From: Halomarina halobia
GTDB lineage: Archaea; Halobacteriota; Halobacteria; Halobacteriales; Haloarculaceae
Direction of reading: 5' to 3'
Assembly: GCF_029338575.1 (NCBI RefSeq)
Contig: NZ_CP119994.1
Coordinates: 62,001 to 126,000, forward strand
Length of the DNA: 64,000 nt
Position 1 is the first letter of the stretch. Every line of letters begins with the position of its first letter. Positions 53,465 to 61,574 of this stretch are shown here, piece after piece. The position numbers and the translations under genes are program-made. The notes beneath the pieces were generated by a model. It did not search any database, was not told the DNA's origin, and saw only the letters and a list, made by a program, of their open reading frames with translations.

Positions 53465-54265
53465 CTACCTCCCGACGAACTCCGGTTCGTAGTCGTCCTC
53501 GCGGAAGGCGCGCGCGCCCTCGGCGTGGTCCTCGGTGGCGAGCAGGCGGGGGAAGCGCGCCCGGTCGTACCGCCGCCCCTCCGCCAGCCCGACCTGCGTC
53601 GAGAGGAGCGCCGACTCCTTGATCGCCCGCAGCGAGAGCGGCGGCTTCGCCGCGAGCGTCTCGACGACCGCCGCGACCTCCGCCTCGAAGTCGTCGTCCG
53701 CGAAGGCGTCGTTCACCAGCCCCAGGTCGGCGGCCTCGGCCGCGGGGACGTGCTCGCCCGTCATGGCCAGTTCGCGGGCGACGGCGGGCCCCGCGAGGCG
53801 GGCGACGTACTGGACGCCGCCTGCGCCGGGGATGATCCCCAGATCGACCTCCGGGAGGCCGAGGCGGCTCGACTCGCTCGCGTAGCGCAGGTCGCAGGCC
53901 AGCGCGAGTTCGAACCCACCGCCCAGGCAGTAGCCGTCGATCTTCGCCACGACCGGGGCCGGGCAGTCCTCGACGATCTCCTGGACCGGTCGGGAGGCGT
54001 TCGTCGCCGGGCCGTCCCCCGAGAACTCGTTCACGTCCGCGCCCGCGCAGAACGCCCGGTCGCCCGCGCCCTCGATCACGACGACGCGCACCGCCGCGCC
54101 GTCGGCCTCGTCGTCCACCTCCCGGAAGCGTTCGAACGCCGCCTCGATGTCGGCGCGCAACTGCCCGTTGAGCGCGTTCAGCGCGTCAGGTCGGTTCAGC
54201 GTGATGCTGCCGACGCCCGTCTCCTCGTCGAACGCCGCGATGGCCGCGTCGAGTTCCTCGTGCAT
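53465..54265 (-). CDS. Enoyl-CoA hydratase/isomerase family protein
   Basis: 266 aa. Crotonase fold: ITLNRPDALNALNGQLRADI (residues 20-39), the oxyanion-hole GAGDRAFCAGADVNEFSG (about 66-83), KIDGYCLGGGFELALACDLRY (about 105-125) and PEVDLGIIPGAGGVQYVARL with the catalytic Glu region. C-terminal SLRAIKESALL. Beta-oxidation-type hydration of enoyl-CoA is likely. A degraded second copy lies at 58888-59085, near other acyl-CoA genes. Confidence 0.93.
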   Translation of the reverse strand: MHEELDAAIAAFDEETGVGSITLNRPDALNALNGQLRADIEAAFERFREVDDEADGAAVRVVVIEGAGDRAFCAGADVNEFSGDGPATNASRPVQEIVEDCPAPVVAKIDGYCLGGGFELALACDLRYASESSRLGLPEVDLGIIPGAGGVQYVARLAGPAVARELAMTGEHVPAAEAADLGLVNDAFADDDFEAEVAAVVETLAAKPPLSLRAIKESALLSTQVGLAEGRRYDRARFPRLLATEDHAEGARAFREDDYEPEFVGR

Positions 54266-54414
54266 ACCCCTCGAACCGGTGCGGGGGGTAAATAGCTCAC
54301 CGTCGAACCCGCGACGGCGAACGACGCCACCGTTCGCCGACGACGCGGCCGACGAGCGAACCGAACGCGGCGGAGGGGGTAAGGATTATTGCGTAATACT
54401 AAGTACGTATTATC

Positions 54415-54636
54415 ATGAGTCGGGTCACGAGCAAGGGACAGGTCACGATCCCGAAGGAGATCCGCGAGCGGCTCGGGATCCGAGCGGGCGACGAGGTCGC
54501 CTTCGAGGAGACCGACGAGGGGTACGTCATCCGCAAGGAGGTAGACGAGAGCCGCTTCGAGCGGTGGCGGGGTGCGGCCGACACCGAAGCGACGGTGGAG
54601 GAGCGTATGCGCGAACTCCGCGGAGAACGTCCGTGA
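54415..54636 (+). CDS. vapB: AbrB-type antitoxin (VapB)
   Basis: 73 aa: MSRVTSKGQVTIPKEIRERL, GIRAGDEVAFEETDEGYVIR and a helical tail. Swapped-hairpin AbrB DNA-binding domain. Four-nt overlap (GTGA) with the PIN toxin gene. An AT-rich stretch with TAATACTAAG lies just upstream. Confidence 0.92.
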   Translation: MSRVTSKGQVTIPKEIRERLGIRAGDEVAFEETDEGYVIRKEVDESRFERWRGAADTEATVEERMRELRGERP

Positions 54637-55115
54637 CGCGGACCGTCGTGGACACCAGCGCGCTGATCGCCCTCCTCTCGCCCGACGACGAGCACAACCG
54701 AGCGGCGGCGACGCTCCTGCGGGAAGCCGCCGAGGAGGGGGCGCTCCTGGTAAACCCCGTCGTCTACGCGGAACTGGCCGCCGACCCGTTCTTCGGCTCG
54801 CGATCGGACCTCGACGACTTCCTCGACGACACGGGCATCGCCGTCGAGGAACTCCCGCGGGCCGCCCAGTTCGAGGCCGGGAAGGCGTTCCAGCGATACC
54901 TCGACCGCCGGGGGGAGGAGCTCCAGTGCAGCGAGTGCGGGCACGAGACCACGTTCCAGTGTCCCGACTGCGACGCGTCGATCACCGCTCGTCAGCACGT
55001 CGCCGCGGACTTCCTAATCGGCGCGCACGCCGCGACGGTCGACGCGCTCCTCACCTTCGACCGGGGGTTCTACCGCGACTACTTCGACGTGACCTGCCGG
55101 ACGGTTCGGGGGTAG
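54633..55115 (+). CDS. vapC: PIN domain toxin (VapC) with an inserted zinc ribbon
   Basis: 160 aa, GTG start. PIN acidic residues: D7 (VVDTSALIALLS), E47 (VVYAELAADP), D126 (VAADFLIGAHAA) and D143. Between residues 97 and 118, where this VapC subfamily normally has a short basic loop, two CxxC knuckles (C99, C102, C110, C113: QCSECGHETTFQCPDCD) form a zinc ribbon next to the active site. It may steer RNA binding. Paired with the upstream VapB. Confidence 0.92.
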   Translation: MTRTVVDTSALIALLSPDDEHNRAAATLLREAAEEGALLVNPVVYAELAADPFFGSRSDLDDFLDDTGIAVEELPRAAQFEAGKAFQRYLDRRGEELQCSECGHETTFQCPDCDASITARQHVAADFLIGAHAATVDALLTFDRGFYRDYFDVTCRTVRG

Positions 55116-55125
55116 CGAGCGCCCG

Positions 55126-56747
55126 TCAGATCCCACCCGAGTCGCCCGCCGCCGCGTCGTCGCGCCCCTCCAGCTTGAACTTCTGGACCTTCCCGCTCGC
55201 CGTCCGGGGGAGGTCGTCGAGGAAGATCACCCGACGGGGGTGTTTGTACGCCGCGATGGCGTCGAGGCAGTACCGCTTCAGGTCCTCGGCGGTCACGTCC
55301 GCGCCCGGTTCGACGCCGGGGCGCGGGACGACGTAGGCGATCGGCACCTCGTTGCGCCGCTCGTGGGGGACGCCCACCACGGCGGCGTCCGCCACCGCGT
55401 CGTGTTCGTGGAGGAGTTCCTCGACCTCGCTCGGGTAGACGTTGTACCCGGCGGAGACGATCACGTGCTTCTTGCGGTCGACGATCTCGTAGTAGTTCTC
55501 CGGGTCGCGCCGGGCGACGTCGCCGGTGCGGAAGTAGCCCGTCTCGGTGAACGCCGCGGCGGTCGCCTCCGGCATGTCGTGGTAGCCGCGCATCACCTGC
55601 GGACCGCGCACGAGCAGTTCGCCCGCCTCGCCGACCGCCACCTCCTCACCGTCGTCGTCCACCAGCTTGCAGTCGGTCGTCCGGAGCGGCTGGCCGACGG
55701 TGCCGCGTCTGGGGCCGTAGGTCGATCCCTGCTGGGAGTGGGTCGCGCCGCTCGTCTCGGTGAGGCCGTACCCCTCCGCCATCTCGACGCCCGCGACCGC
55801 CTCGAACTCGCGCTGGACGGCGACGGACATCTTCGCGCCCCCCTCGGCGGCCTGCACCAGGCTGCGCAGGTCGCGCTCGCCGAACGTGTCCGCGTTCACC
55901 AGGTCCACGTACATCGCGGTGACGCCGACGAAGTGCGTGATGCCCGCCTCCTCGATCAGCTCCATCGCCGCGTCCGGGTCCCAGTTCGCCGGGCTGCGGA
56001 GGTAGAGCGCGCCGCCCCGGATCAGCGGCTGCCAGGCGGTGTGGATAAAGCCCGTGATGTGATAGAGGGGAGCCAGATGAGGCTCCGCACCTCCTCGTCG
56101 GGGAGGTCGTCGAGCGCCCCCGTGAGGTAGGTGAACGTCTGCGCGCGGAGGTTCCGGTGGGTGAGCTCGACGCCCTTCGGCCGGCCGGTCGTCCCGCTCG
56201 TGTACGGCAGGAGGGCCACGTCGTCGTCGTCGCGCTCGATCAGGACCGGCTCGCCCGCCACCGCCTCGAACGACACGTCGCCCTCGGGGACTCCTGATCC
56301 CCCGTCGACGGCCTCCGTCCCCCCGCCGACCGTGACGACGACCGGCTCCCGGCCCGTCTCCGCAAGCGCCTCCGTCACCGTCTCGCGGAGCGCGGGAGGG
56401 GTCACGACGGCCCGCGCGTCGGCGTCATCCAGCTGGTAGCTCAGCTCGCGGACCCTGTACTGCGGGTTGACCGGCGAGACGACCACCCCGGCGCGGAACG
56501 CCCCGAGCGAGGCGAGCAGGTACTGGGGGCAGTTCGGGAGGTAGAGCAGGAGCGCGTCCCCCGGCTCCAGCCCGAGGTCGCGGAGGCCGCCGGCGAACCG
56601 CGCCGCGGCCGCCCCCACCTCGGCGTGCGTCAGCGTCCGCCCGTGCATCTCGACCGCGAGCGCGTCGCCGTGGCGGGAGACCGTCTCGTCGTGCAGCCGC
56701 GCGACGTTTCCGTGCCGAGCGTCGTCGCCGACGTCCTCGAGTCGCAT
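55126..56747 (-). pseudogene. AMP-dependent acyl-CoA synthetase, frameshifted
   Basis: The N-terminal half (from 56747) contains the P-loop-like LLPYTSGTTGRPKGVELTHR and ends out of frame after IWLP. The other half, in a second frame, continues LYHITGFIHTAWQPLIRGGA and includes GYGLTETSGATHSQQG, GYFRTGDVARRD and the catalytic Lys at the end (LPRTASGKVQKFKLEG). The shift lies at a C4 run on the coding strand (plus GGGG near 56067-56070); one extra C restores WLPLYHITG. Repaired, it is about 540 aa, normal length, so a sequencing error is plausible. It activates fatty or aromatic acids with ATP and CoA. Confidence 0.88.
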
Positions 56748-56776
56748 GGAATCTGTTACCGAAACGCAGGGATTAA

Positions 56777-56959
56777 GTGTTGTCCCGGAGCGCGGCGGCG
56801 TACGAGGTGACGACCCCCACGCTGCTCTCGATGTTCGTCCGGACGGATCGGCTCACCGTCGAGGACGCCTCGACGCTCCTCGATCTGATCGCCGCTGGTC
56901 GGAGCTGGGAGACGAACAGCTACGTCCAGCGGGCGCGCTCGCTGCTCCGGTCCGGGTGA
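56777..56959 (+). CDS. Short ORF resembling the C-terminus of a DUF3368/PIN-like protein
   Basis: 60 aa, GTG start directly after an in-frame TAA. The part TPTLLSMFVRTDRLTVEDAS, TLLDLIAAGRSWETNSYVQR, ARSLL resembles the last helices of DUF3368 (PIN-like toxin) proteins, which end in a similar LxLxxA..LLD.....W.....Y.RA pattern. The catalytic part is absent, so it is a remnant or an independent micro-gene. Confidence 0.4.
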   Translation: MLSRSAAAYEVTTPTLLSMFVRTDRLTVEDASTLLDLIAAGRSWETNSYVQRARSLLRSG

Positions 56960-57083
56960 GGCGTCCGGCCCCGAGACCGAGATCGGGGGACCGGACGCGG
57001 ATATCGCTAGCGAACCACTCGACTCAAGTTGTCAACAGTTGCGATAGACCTATTCGTTCGGTAGGCAAAAACTAACACGAACT

Positions 57084-58031
57084 ATGACGCAGATTCGGGA
57101 CGCCAGCCGAGAGATGCGCCTCGATCCGGATTCCTTCGCGGGGGGCTACTTCCGCAACGCGGTCTACCGCCACTGGGACCCCTACGAGGACGTTCCGCAG
57201 GCCCTGCTCGAGCAGGACCGCGAGCGGCTGATCGCCCGCGAGCAGACCGAGGGGCAGTTCGACGGGTTGCGCCGGACGCTCGCGCTGTTCGGCGCGGGCG
57301 AGGAGGCCGTCACCGAGGACCTCGCGCCGCTGCTCATGGTGACGAGGGACGTCGACAAGCAGCTGTTCCTCACCTCGCAGCTCTACGAGGAGGCGAAGCA
57401 CACCCAGTTCTTCGACCGCTACTGGCGCGAGGTGGTCAACCCGGTCGCCGAGGCGTGCGGCTTCGAGGTGACGAACCCGACCGACCAGCGCTACTTCAAC
57501 GAGGACTACGTCGCGCTGTTCGACGAGACGGCCGACGCGATGGAGCGCCTGCTCACCGACGACACGCCCGAGAACCGCGCGCGGGCGTACTGTCACTACC
57601 ACCTCGTCGTGGAGAGCGTCCTCGCCCAGACCGGATACTACGGCATCCAGTCCTCCTGGTCGCCGGCCGGCGCGGACCTCGACGTCGCGGGCGAACCCGT
57701 CCACCTGGAGGGCCTCATCGAGGGCGTCACCCGCGTCCGCAGCGACGAGGGGCGACACGTCGGCTTCGGCATGCACGAGGTGCGCCGGCTCGTCCAGGAG
57801 GAGGGCGTCGATCCCGACGTCGTTCAGACCACCCTTCAGGACCTCATGGGCCACGTCGCCGGGACGGTCCAGTACGAGGAGGGCGAGGTCGACTCGACGC
57901 CGCTCGTCGAGTACGCCGCGGAGAAGCTGACCCGCCGCATCGAGATCATCACCGACGCCGAGGCGGAGTTACCGCCGGTCGAGGAACTGGTCCACGTCGA
58001 GGGGGGGCGGGACATCTCGGCGGCGGACTGA
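57084..58031 (+). CDS. R2-like ligand-binding oxidase (R2lox), Mn/Fe ferritin-like
   Basis: 315 aa. Metal-ligand helices of the ribonucleotide reductase R2 fold: E73 (GEEAVTEDL), E103-x-x-H106 (YEEAKHTQF), E177 (HLVVESVLAQ) and E222-x-x-H225 (SDEGRHVGFG). V76 and Y172 sit where the Val-Tyr cross-link of R2lox forms. This and the lack of an R1 partner gene favour R2lox over NrdB. R2lox binds a fatty-acid-like ligand and a Mn/Fe centre. The acyl-CoA genes around it fit a lipid substrate. Confidence 0.85.
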   Translation: MTQIRDASREMRLDPDSFAGGYFRNAVYRHWDPYEDVPQALLEQDRERLIAREQTEGQFDGLRRTLALFGAGEEAVTEDLAPLLMVTRDVDKQLFLTSQLYEEAKHTQFFDRYWREVVNPVAEACGFEVTNPTDQRYFNEDYVALFDETADAMERLLTDDTPENRARAYCHYHLVVESVLAQTGYYGIQSSWSPAGADLDVAGEPVHLEGLIEGVTRVRSDEGRHVGFGMHEVRRLVQEEGVDPDVVQTTLQDLMGHVAGTVQYEEGEVDSTPLVEYAAEKLTRRIEIITDAEAELPPVEELVHVEGGRDISAAD

Positions 58032-58117
58032 CCGTCGGTCCTCCCCCATCCGGTTCGAGCAGGACGCGTTCGACGAACGCCTCGCAGGAGATCAGTGTTT
58101 TCTCCCAACCCAGCGGC

Positions 58118-58567
58118 TCACTCGCCGGCCTCGCGTCGCGCCACGAGTCCCAGCCCGACCCACGAGATGACCTCCTCGCCGTCCTGGTTGTAGCCCGTCA
58201 CCCGGCTCCTGACGTGGCCCCGCGAGGGGTCGCTCTCGGAGGGTCGCTTCTCGAGAACTTCGGTCTCGATCGAGAGCGTGTCGCCGGGGCGGACGGGGCG
58301 GTACCACCGGAGTTCGTCCACTCCGAGCGCGCCCATGCCCGCCCGCTCGCCGAGCACGCTATCGACGAGCATCCGCATGCACAGCGACGCGGTGTGCCAC
58401 CCGCTCGCGATGAGCCCGCCGTAGGGCGACTCGGCGGCCGCCTCCTCGTCCACGTGGAACGACTGGGGGTCGTACTGCGTGGCGAACTCGACGATCTCCG
58501 CCTTCGTCACCGTCCGACTCCCGTGCTCGGTCACGTCGCCGACCTCGATGTCCTCGTAGTACTCCAT
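58118..58567 (-). CDS. MaoC family dehydratase
   Basis: 149 aa, single hot-dog domain. EYYEDIEVGDVTEHGSRTVT at the start is the family's N-terminus. FATQYDPQSFHVDEEAAAES (about 30-49) contains the catalytic Asp/His pair, and YGGLIASGWHTASLCMRML follows. Hydrates enoyl-CoA (R-specific) or acts on a related acyl-CoA in the surrounding lipid or acyl-CoA pathway. Confidence 0.93.
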   Translation of the reverse strand: MEYYEDIEVGDVTEHGSRTVTKAEIVEFATQYDPQSFHVDEEAAAESPYGGLIASGWHTASLCMRMLVDSVLGERAGMGALGVDELRWYRPVRPGDTLSIETEVLEKRPSESDPSRGHVRSRVTGYNQDGEEVISWVGLGLVARREAGE

Positions 58568-58887
58568 CGGTGCGGTAGGTCGGCGGAGGAGGTCAAGTGA
58601 GCTTCGGTCCGCGTTAGCGTCTCGCGCGGCCGGGCGCGGTGCGTGATCGCGTCCGATCCGCGCGACCGGGACGTCCCTCCTACGGCGAGAGCAGTCGGTC
58701 GAGTTCGTCGGCCCGATACCACGACGTCATTATCCGAATAACGATGATCGCGATAGTGACCTGCGAGTCGATCGCATCCTCGATTCTGAGGCACGGAGAG
58801 CCGCCTCGGGTCGGCGAAAAGTCGTGCACCGACGGCCCGGCCTTCACCACGCTCGCCTGGGGGGTTCTTCTACCCGGCGGGTCGACG
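58568..58887. other. Intergenic region upstream of maoC
   Basis: No complete gene. A minus-strand frame ends in VTIAIIVIRIMTSWYRADEL then DRLLSP (about 58680-58780), which looks like a membrane tail, but no start or family can be supported. The rest has no recognisable feature. Confidence 0.35.
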
Positions 58888-59085
58888 CTATCGCCCCTCG
58901 AACTCCGGCTCCCGGCCCTCGCCGAACGAGCGCAGGCCCTCGCGGAAGTCCGCCGTCCGTCCCGGTGAGCGCGAGACAGCGGGCGTCGTCCTCGTGCAGC
59001 GAGACGGCGAGGTCGAACAGCTCGTCGGTCATCCGCCGGTTGAGGGCGGTCATCGTGCTCGTGCTGTCGAGGCGGTATAGCCGTT
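58888..59085 (-). pseudogene. Enoyl-CoA hydratase remnant with internal deletion
   Basis: Minus strand: LYRLDSTSTMTALNRRMTDE, LFDLAVSLHEDDARCLALTG match the N-terminal third of a crotonase. A jump then leads to DFREGLRSFGEGREPEFEGR and a TAG at 58888, the C-terminal end of one. The central catalytic region (about 190 codons) is deleted and the frame shifts at the join. Non-functional. Confidence 0.7.
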
Positions 59086-59137
59086 CGGCCGACGACGAAC
59101 TTATGCACGTTACGAACGTACGTCTACGTGTACACCT

Positions 59138-59446
59138 ATGGCGACCAAATCGCTGACCATTCGCGAAGACGCGTACGAACGCCTGCGGGCGCTGAAGCGC
59201 GACGACGAGAGTTTCAGCGACCTCGTCGATCGACTGACCGCCGAGAAGAACGCCGACTGGCGAACCCACATCGGGTTCGCCGAGCGGGAGGGACTCGCCG
59301 AGGAGTACGACGCCGTCATGCGCCGCCGCCGCGAGGAGATGGAGACGACCGACTCGTTGTTCGGGGACGTGCTCGAACCGCTGGGACGCGAGGGGGCCGA
59401 CGACGAGCGAGTGACCGATGACGAACCGGAGATCGACGACGCATGA
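59138..59446 (+). CDS. vapB: Antitoxin of a VapBC module (DUF7557-like)
   Basis: 102 aa: MATKSLTIREDAYERLRALK, RDDESFSDLVDRLTAEKNAD. The N-terminal strand-helix-helix matches the ribbon-helix-helix antitoxins common beside haloarchaeal PIN genes; the rest is an acidic toxin-binding tail. It overlaps the PIN gene start by 4 nt. A VapB-type partner is likely. Confidence 0.85.
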   Translation: MATKSLTIREDAYERLRALKRDDESFSDLVDRLTAEKNADWRTHIGFAEREGLAEEYDAVMRRRREEMETTDSLFGDVLEPLGREGADDERVTDDEPEIDDA

Positions 59447-59826
59447 GATGCGTCGACACGTCGTTTCTGATCGACTTCGCGAAGGGCCACCCCGCCGCCC
59501 GCGCGTTCTTCGAGGACGACGGGGCGGACGTCTACTACGCGCCGACGCCCGCGCTGGCGGAGGCCTATACGGGACTGTTCTATCTCGGGGATTACACCAC
59601 CGAGGAGGCCGTCGCCCGGTTCGGTTGGACGACCCCGCAGCCGATCACCCACGGGATCTCGATCGAGGTCGCTCGGCTCCAGGCCGATCGCATGCGCGCA
59701 GGGACGTCGATCAAGACCGCCGACGCGTACATCGCCGCGACCGCACGCTCCCTCGACGTTCCGTTGATCGCCCACGACGACCACTTCGAACGGATCGACG
59801 GACTAGACGTACTGACGTATCGGTGA
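59443..59826 (+). CDS. vapC: PIN domain toxin (VapC)
   Basis: 127 aa. D5 (MRCVDTSFLIDFAKG), Glu in PALAEAYTGLF (about 40), Asp in SIKTADAYIAATARS (about 93) and Asp in LIAHDDHFERIDG (about 109) give the PIN active site. Start ATG in the ATGA overlap with the antitoxin. Confidence 0.92.
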   Translation: MRCVDTSFLIDFAKGHPAARAFFEDDGADVYYAPTPALAEAYTGLFYLGDYTTEEAVARFGWTTPQPITHGISIEVARLQADRMRAGTSIKTADAYIAATARSLDVPLIAHDDHFERIDGLDVLTYR

Positions 59827-60033
59827 CGTCCTCCGCGGCGCGAACACCGGAACTTCCCGCGCGGCAGGAACTCAGTCGGAGGGTCCAGTCCGGCAGGTTC
59901 CAGTCCGGAAGCGCGGCGACGCGAGTCGCCGTCGGCGCGGAGCAAACCGCCATCACCAGAAACTATTACTGACTCGCTGGTAAGCTACCAGTGGTATGTC
60001 ATCACGACGCAGGCAGTTCGGCGGGGGTGGAAC

Positions 60034-61104
60034 GTGGTCGTAATCGCCGGGTGCGGCGGCTACGTCCCCCTCTACCGCATCGAACGCGAGACGGTCGCGG
60101 CGCAGGCCGGCGGGTCCGGCCGCGGCGAGAGCGCCGTCCCGGCGCGCGACGAGAACCACGTCACGATGGCCTGCGAGGCCGCCGGGACGGCGCTCGCGCG
60201 GGCCGACCTCGACGGGGGTGACCTCGGCGCGGTCTTCGCCGCGAGCGTCACCGATCCGCTCGCGGAGCACGGGATCGCCGCGCACGTCGCCTATCGCTTC
60301 GACGCGACCGGCGACGTGCGGACGGGCGACTTCCGGGCGACCCCGCGGGCGGCCGCGGACGCGCTGTTCGCCGCCCGCGCGTTCGTCGAGTCGACCGGCG
60401 AGCGGGCGCTCGTCGTCGCGAGCGACGTCCTCCCGGCCGAGCCGGGCGACGACGGCGAGGCGTCCGCCGGTGCCGGCGCGGGGGCGGTCGTCCTCGCCGA
60501 CGACGGTGCGAACGCCGACGCGACGGACACTCCCGCGACGGCCGACGACGACGCGCCCGCCGCGACGCTCACCGGGTGGGGCCAGGAGACCACGGGGTTC
60601 GTCGAGCGCCACCGCGAGCACGGCGAGCCCGCGGTCGGGGGCGACGCACGCTTCGAGCGGCGGTACGGCGCGCGCCCGGCGGCCGAGGCCGCCGTCGAGC
60701 GTGCGCTCGCGGCGGCGGAATCTCCCGCCCGGGCCGTCGCCTGCGCCCCCGACGCCCGGCTGGCTCGGACCGTCCTCGGCGGCGTCGAGGCCGAGCACGT
60801 GAGCACGTTCGACGCCGTCGGCTCGGCCGGAACGGCCTCCCTGCTTCTCGATCTCGCACACCTGCTCGAGACCTCCGAGCCCGGGACGCCCGCGCTCGCG
60901 GTCTGCTACGGCGCGGGCGGCGCGGACGCCGTCGCGTTCGAGGTCGGGGATAGGGTCGAGCGGGGCGGGGACGTCGAGGGAGACGAGGCGAGTCGGGGCG
61001 GCCCGACCGTCGCCGAACTGCTCGACGCCAAGGAGTACGTCACCTACGCGAAGCACCTGGAGTACCGCGAACCCGTCGAGTACCAGGGGGTGAACCGCGC
61101 GTGA
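60034..61104 (+). CDS. HMG-CoA-synthase-like/thiolase-fold protein
   Basis: 356 aa, GTG start. It begins MVVIAGCGGYVPLYRIERET and has LGAVFAASVTDPLAEHGIAA and GERALVVASDVLPAE, the KAS-III/HMG-CoA-synthase-like scaffold. At the position where HMG-CoA synthase carries its nucleophile Cys (a CKAG/CYGG segment) the sequence reads DFRATPRAAA, without Cys, so it may be a non-catalytic partner. The stop overlaps the DUF35 gene (GTGA). Set with DUF35 and thiolase. The order resembles the archaeal complex that channels acetoacetyl-CoA, but this copy need not serve the mevalonate pathway. Confidence 0.82.
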   Translation: MVVIAGCGGYVPLYRIERETVAAQAGGSGRGESAVPARDENHVTMACEAAGTALARADLDGGDLGAVFAASVTDPLAEHGIAAHVAYRFDATGDVRTGDFRATPRAAADALFAARAFVESTGERALVVASDVLPAEPGDDGEASAGAGAGAVVLADDGANADATDTPATADDDAPAATLTGWGQETTGFVERHREHGEPAVGGDARFERRYGARPAAEAAVERALAAAESPARAVACAPDARLARTVLGGVEAEHVSTFDAVGSAGTASLLLDLAHLLETSEPGTPALAVCYGAGGADAVAFEVGDRVERGGDVEGDEASRGGPTVAELLDAKEYVTYAKHLEYREPVEYQGVNRA

Positions 61105-61574
61105 GCGGTCCGCGCTACGAGCGCACGAAGCGACAGGACCAGCGCCTCGTCGGCTTCGAGTGCCGCGACTGCGGCTGGGTGTCGTTCCCCGAAGAGAAGC
61201 GCACGTGCAAGCGCTGCGGCAGCGCGCCCGCGGACTTCGAGGCGGTGCAACTGGCCGAGCGCGGCGAGATCAAGACTTTCGTCGTCCAGCAGTACCTCCC
61301 CGACGACATCGAGACGCCACAGCCCGTCGCCATCGTCGACCTCCCCCAGGTCGACGGGAGCGGCGAGTCGGCCCGGGCGTACGGCCTGCTGACCGAGACG
61401 CACCTGGAGGAGATCGACGTCGGCACCGAGGTCGAGGCGCGCTTCCGGGAACTGTTCGCCGACGGCTCCCGGCCGATCAACTCCTTCAAGTTCGGCGTCC
61501 CGCGCGCGACGAAGGGCGGCGGCGGCGGAGCGAATACCGACGCCGGCGGGAGGGACGGGGGTGACGGGCGATGA
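61101..61574 (+). CDS. Zn-ribbon OB-fold protein (DUF35)
   Basis: 157 aa, GTG start. Rubredoxin-like ribbon C21, C24, C36, C39 (FECRDCGWVSF, RTCKRCGS) followed by the acyl-CoA-binding OB-fold (YLPDDIETPQPVAIVDLPQV, EEIDVGTEVEARFRELFAD). DUF35 proteins bridge thiolase and HMG-CoA-synthase-type enzymes. Gly-rich C-terminal tail. Overlaps the thiolase ATG. Confidence 0.93.
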   Translation: MSGPRYERTKRQDQRLVGFECRDCGWVSFPEEKRTCKRCGSAPADFEAVQLAERGEIKTFVVQQYLPDDIETPQPVAIVDLPQVDGSGESARAYGLLTETHLEEIDVGTEVEARFRELFADGSRPINSFKFGVPRATKGGGGGANTDAGGRDGGDGR

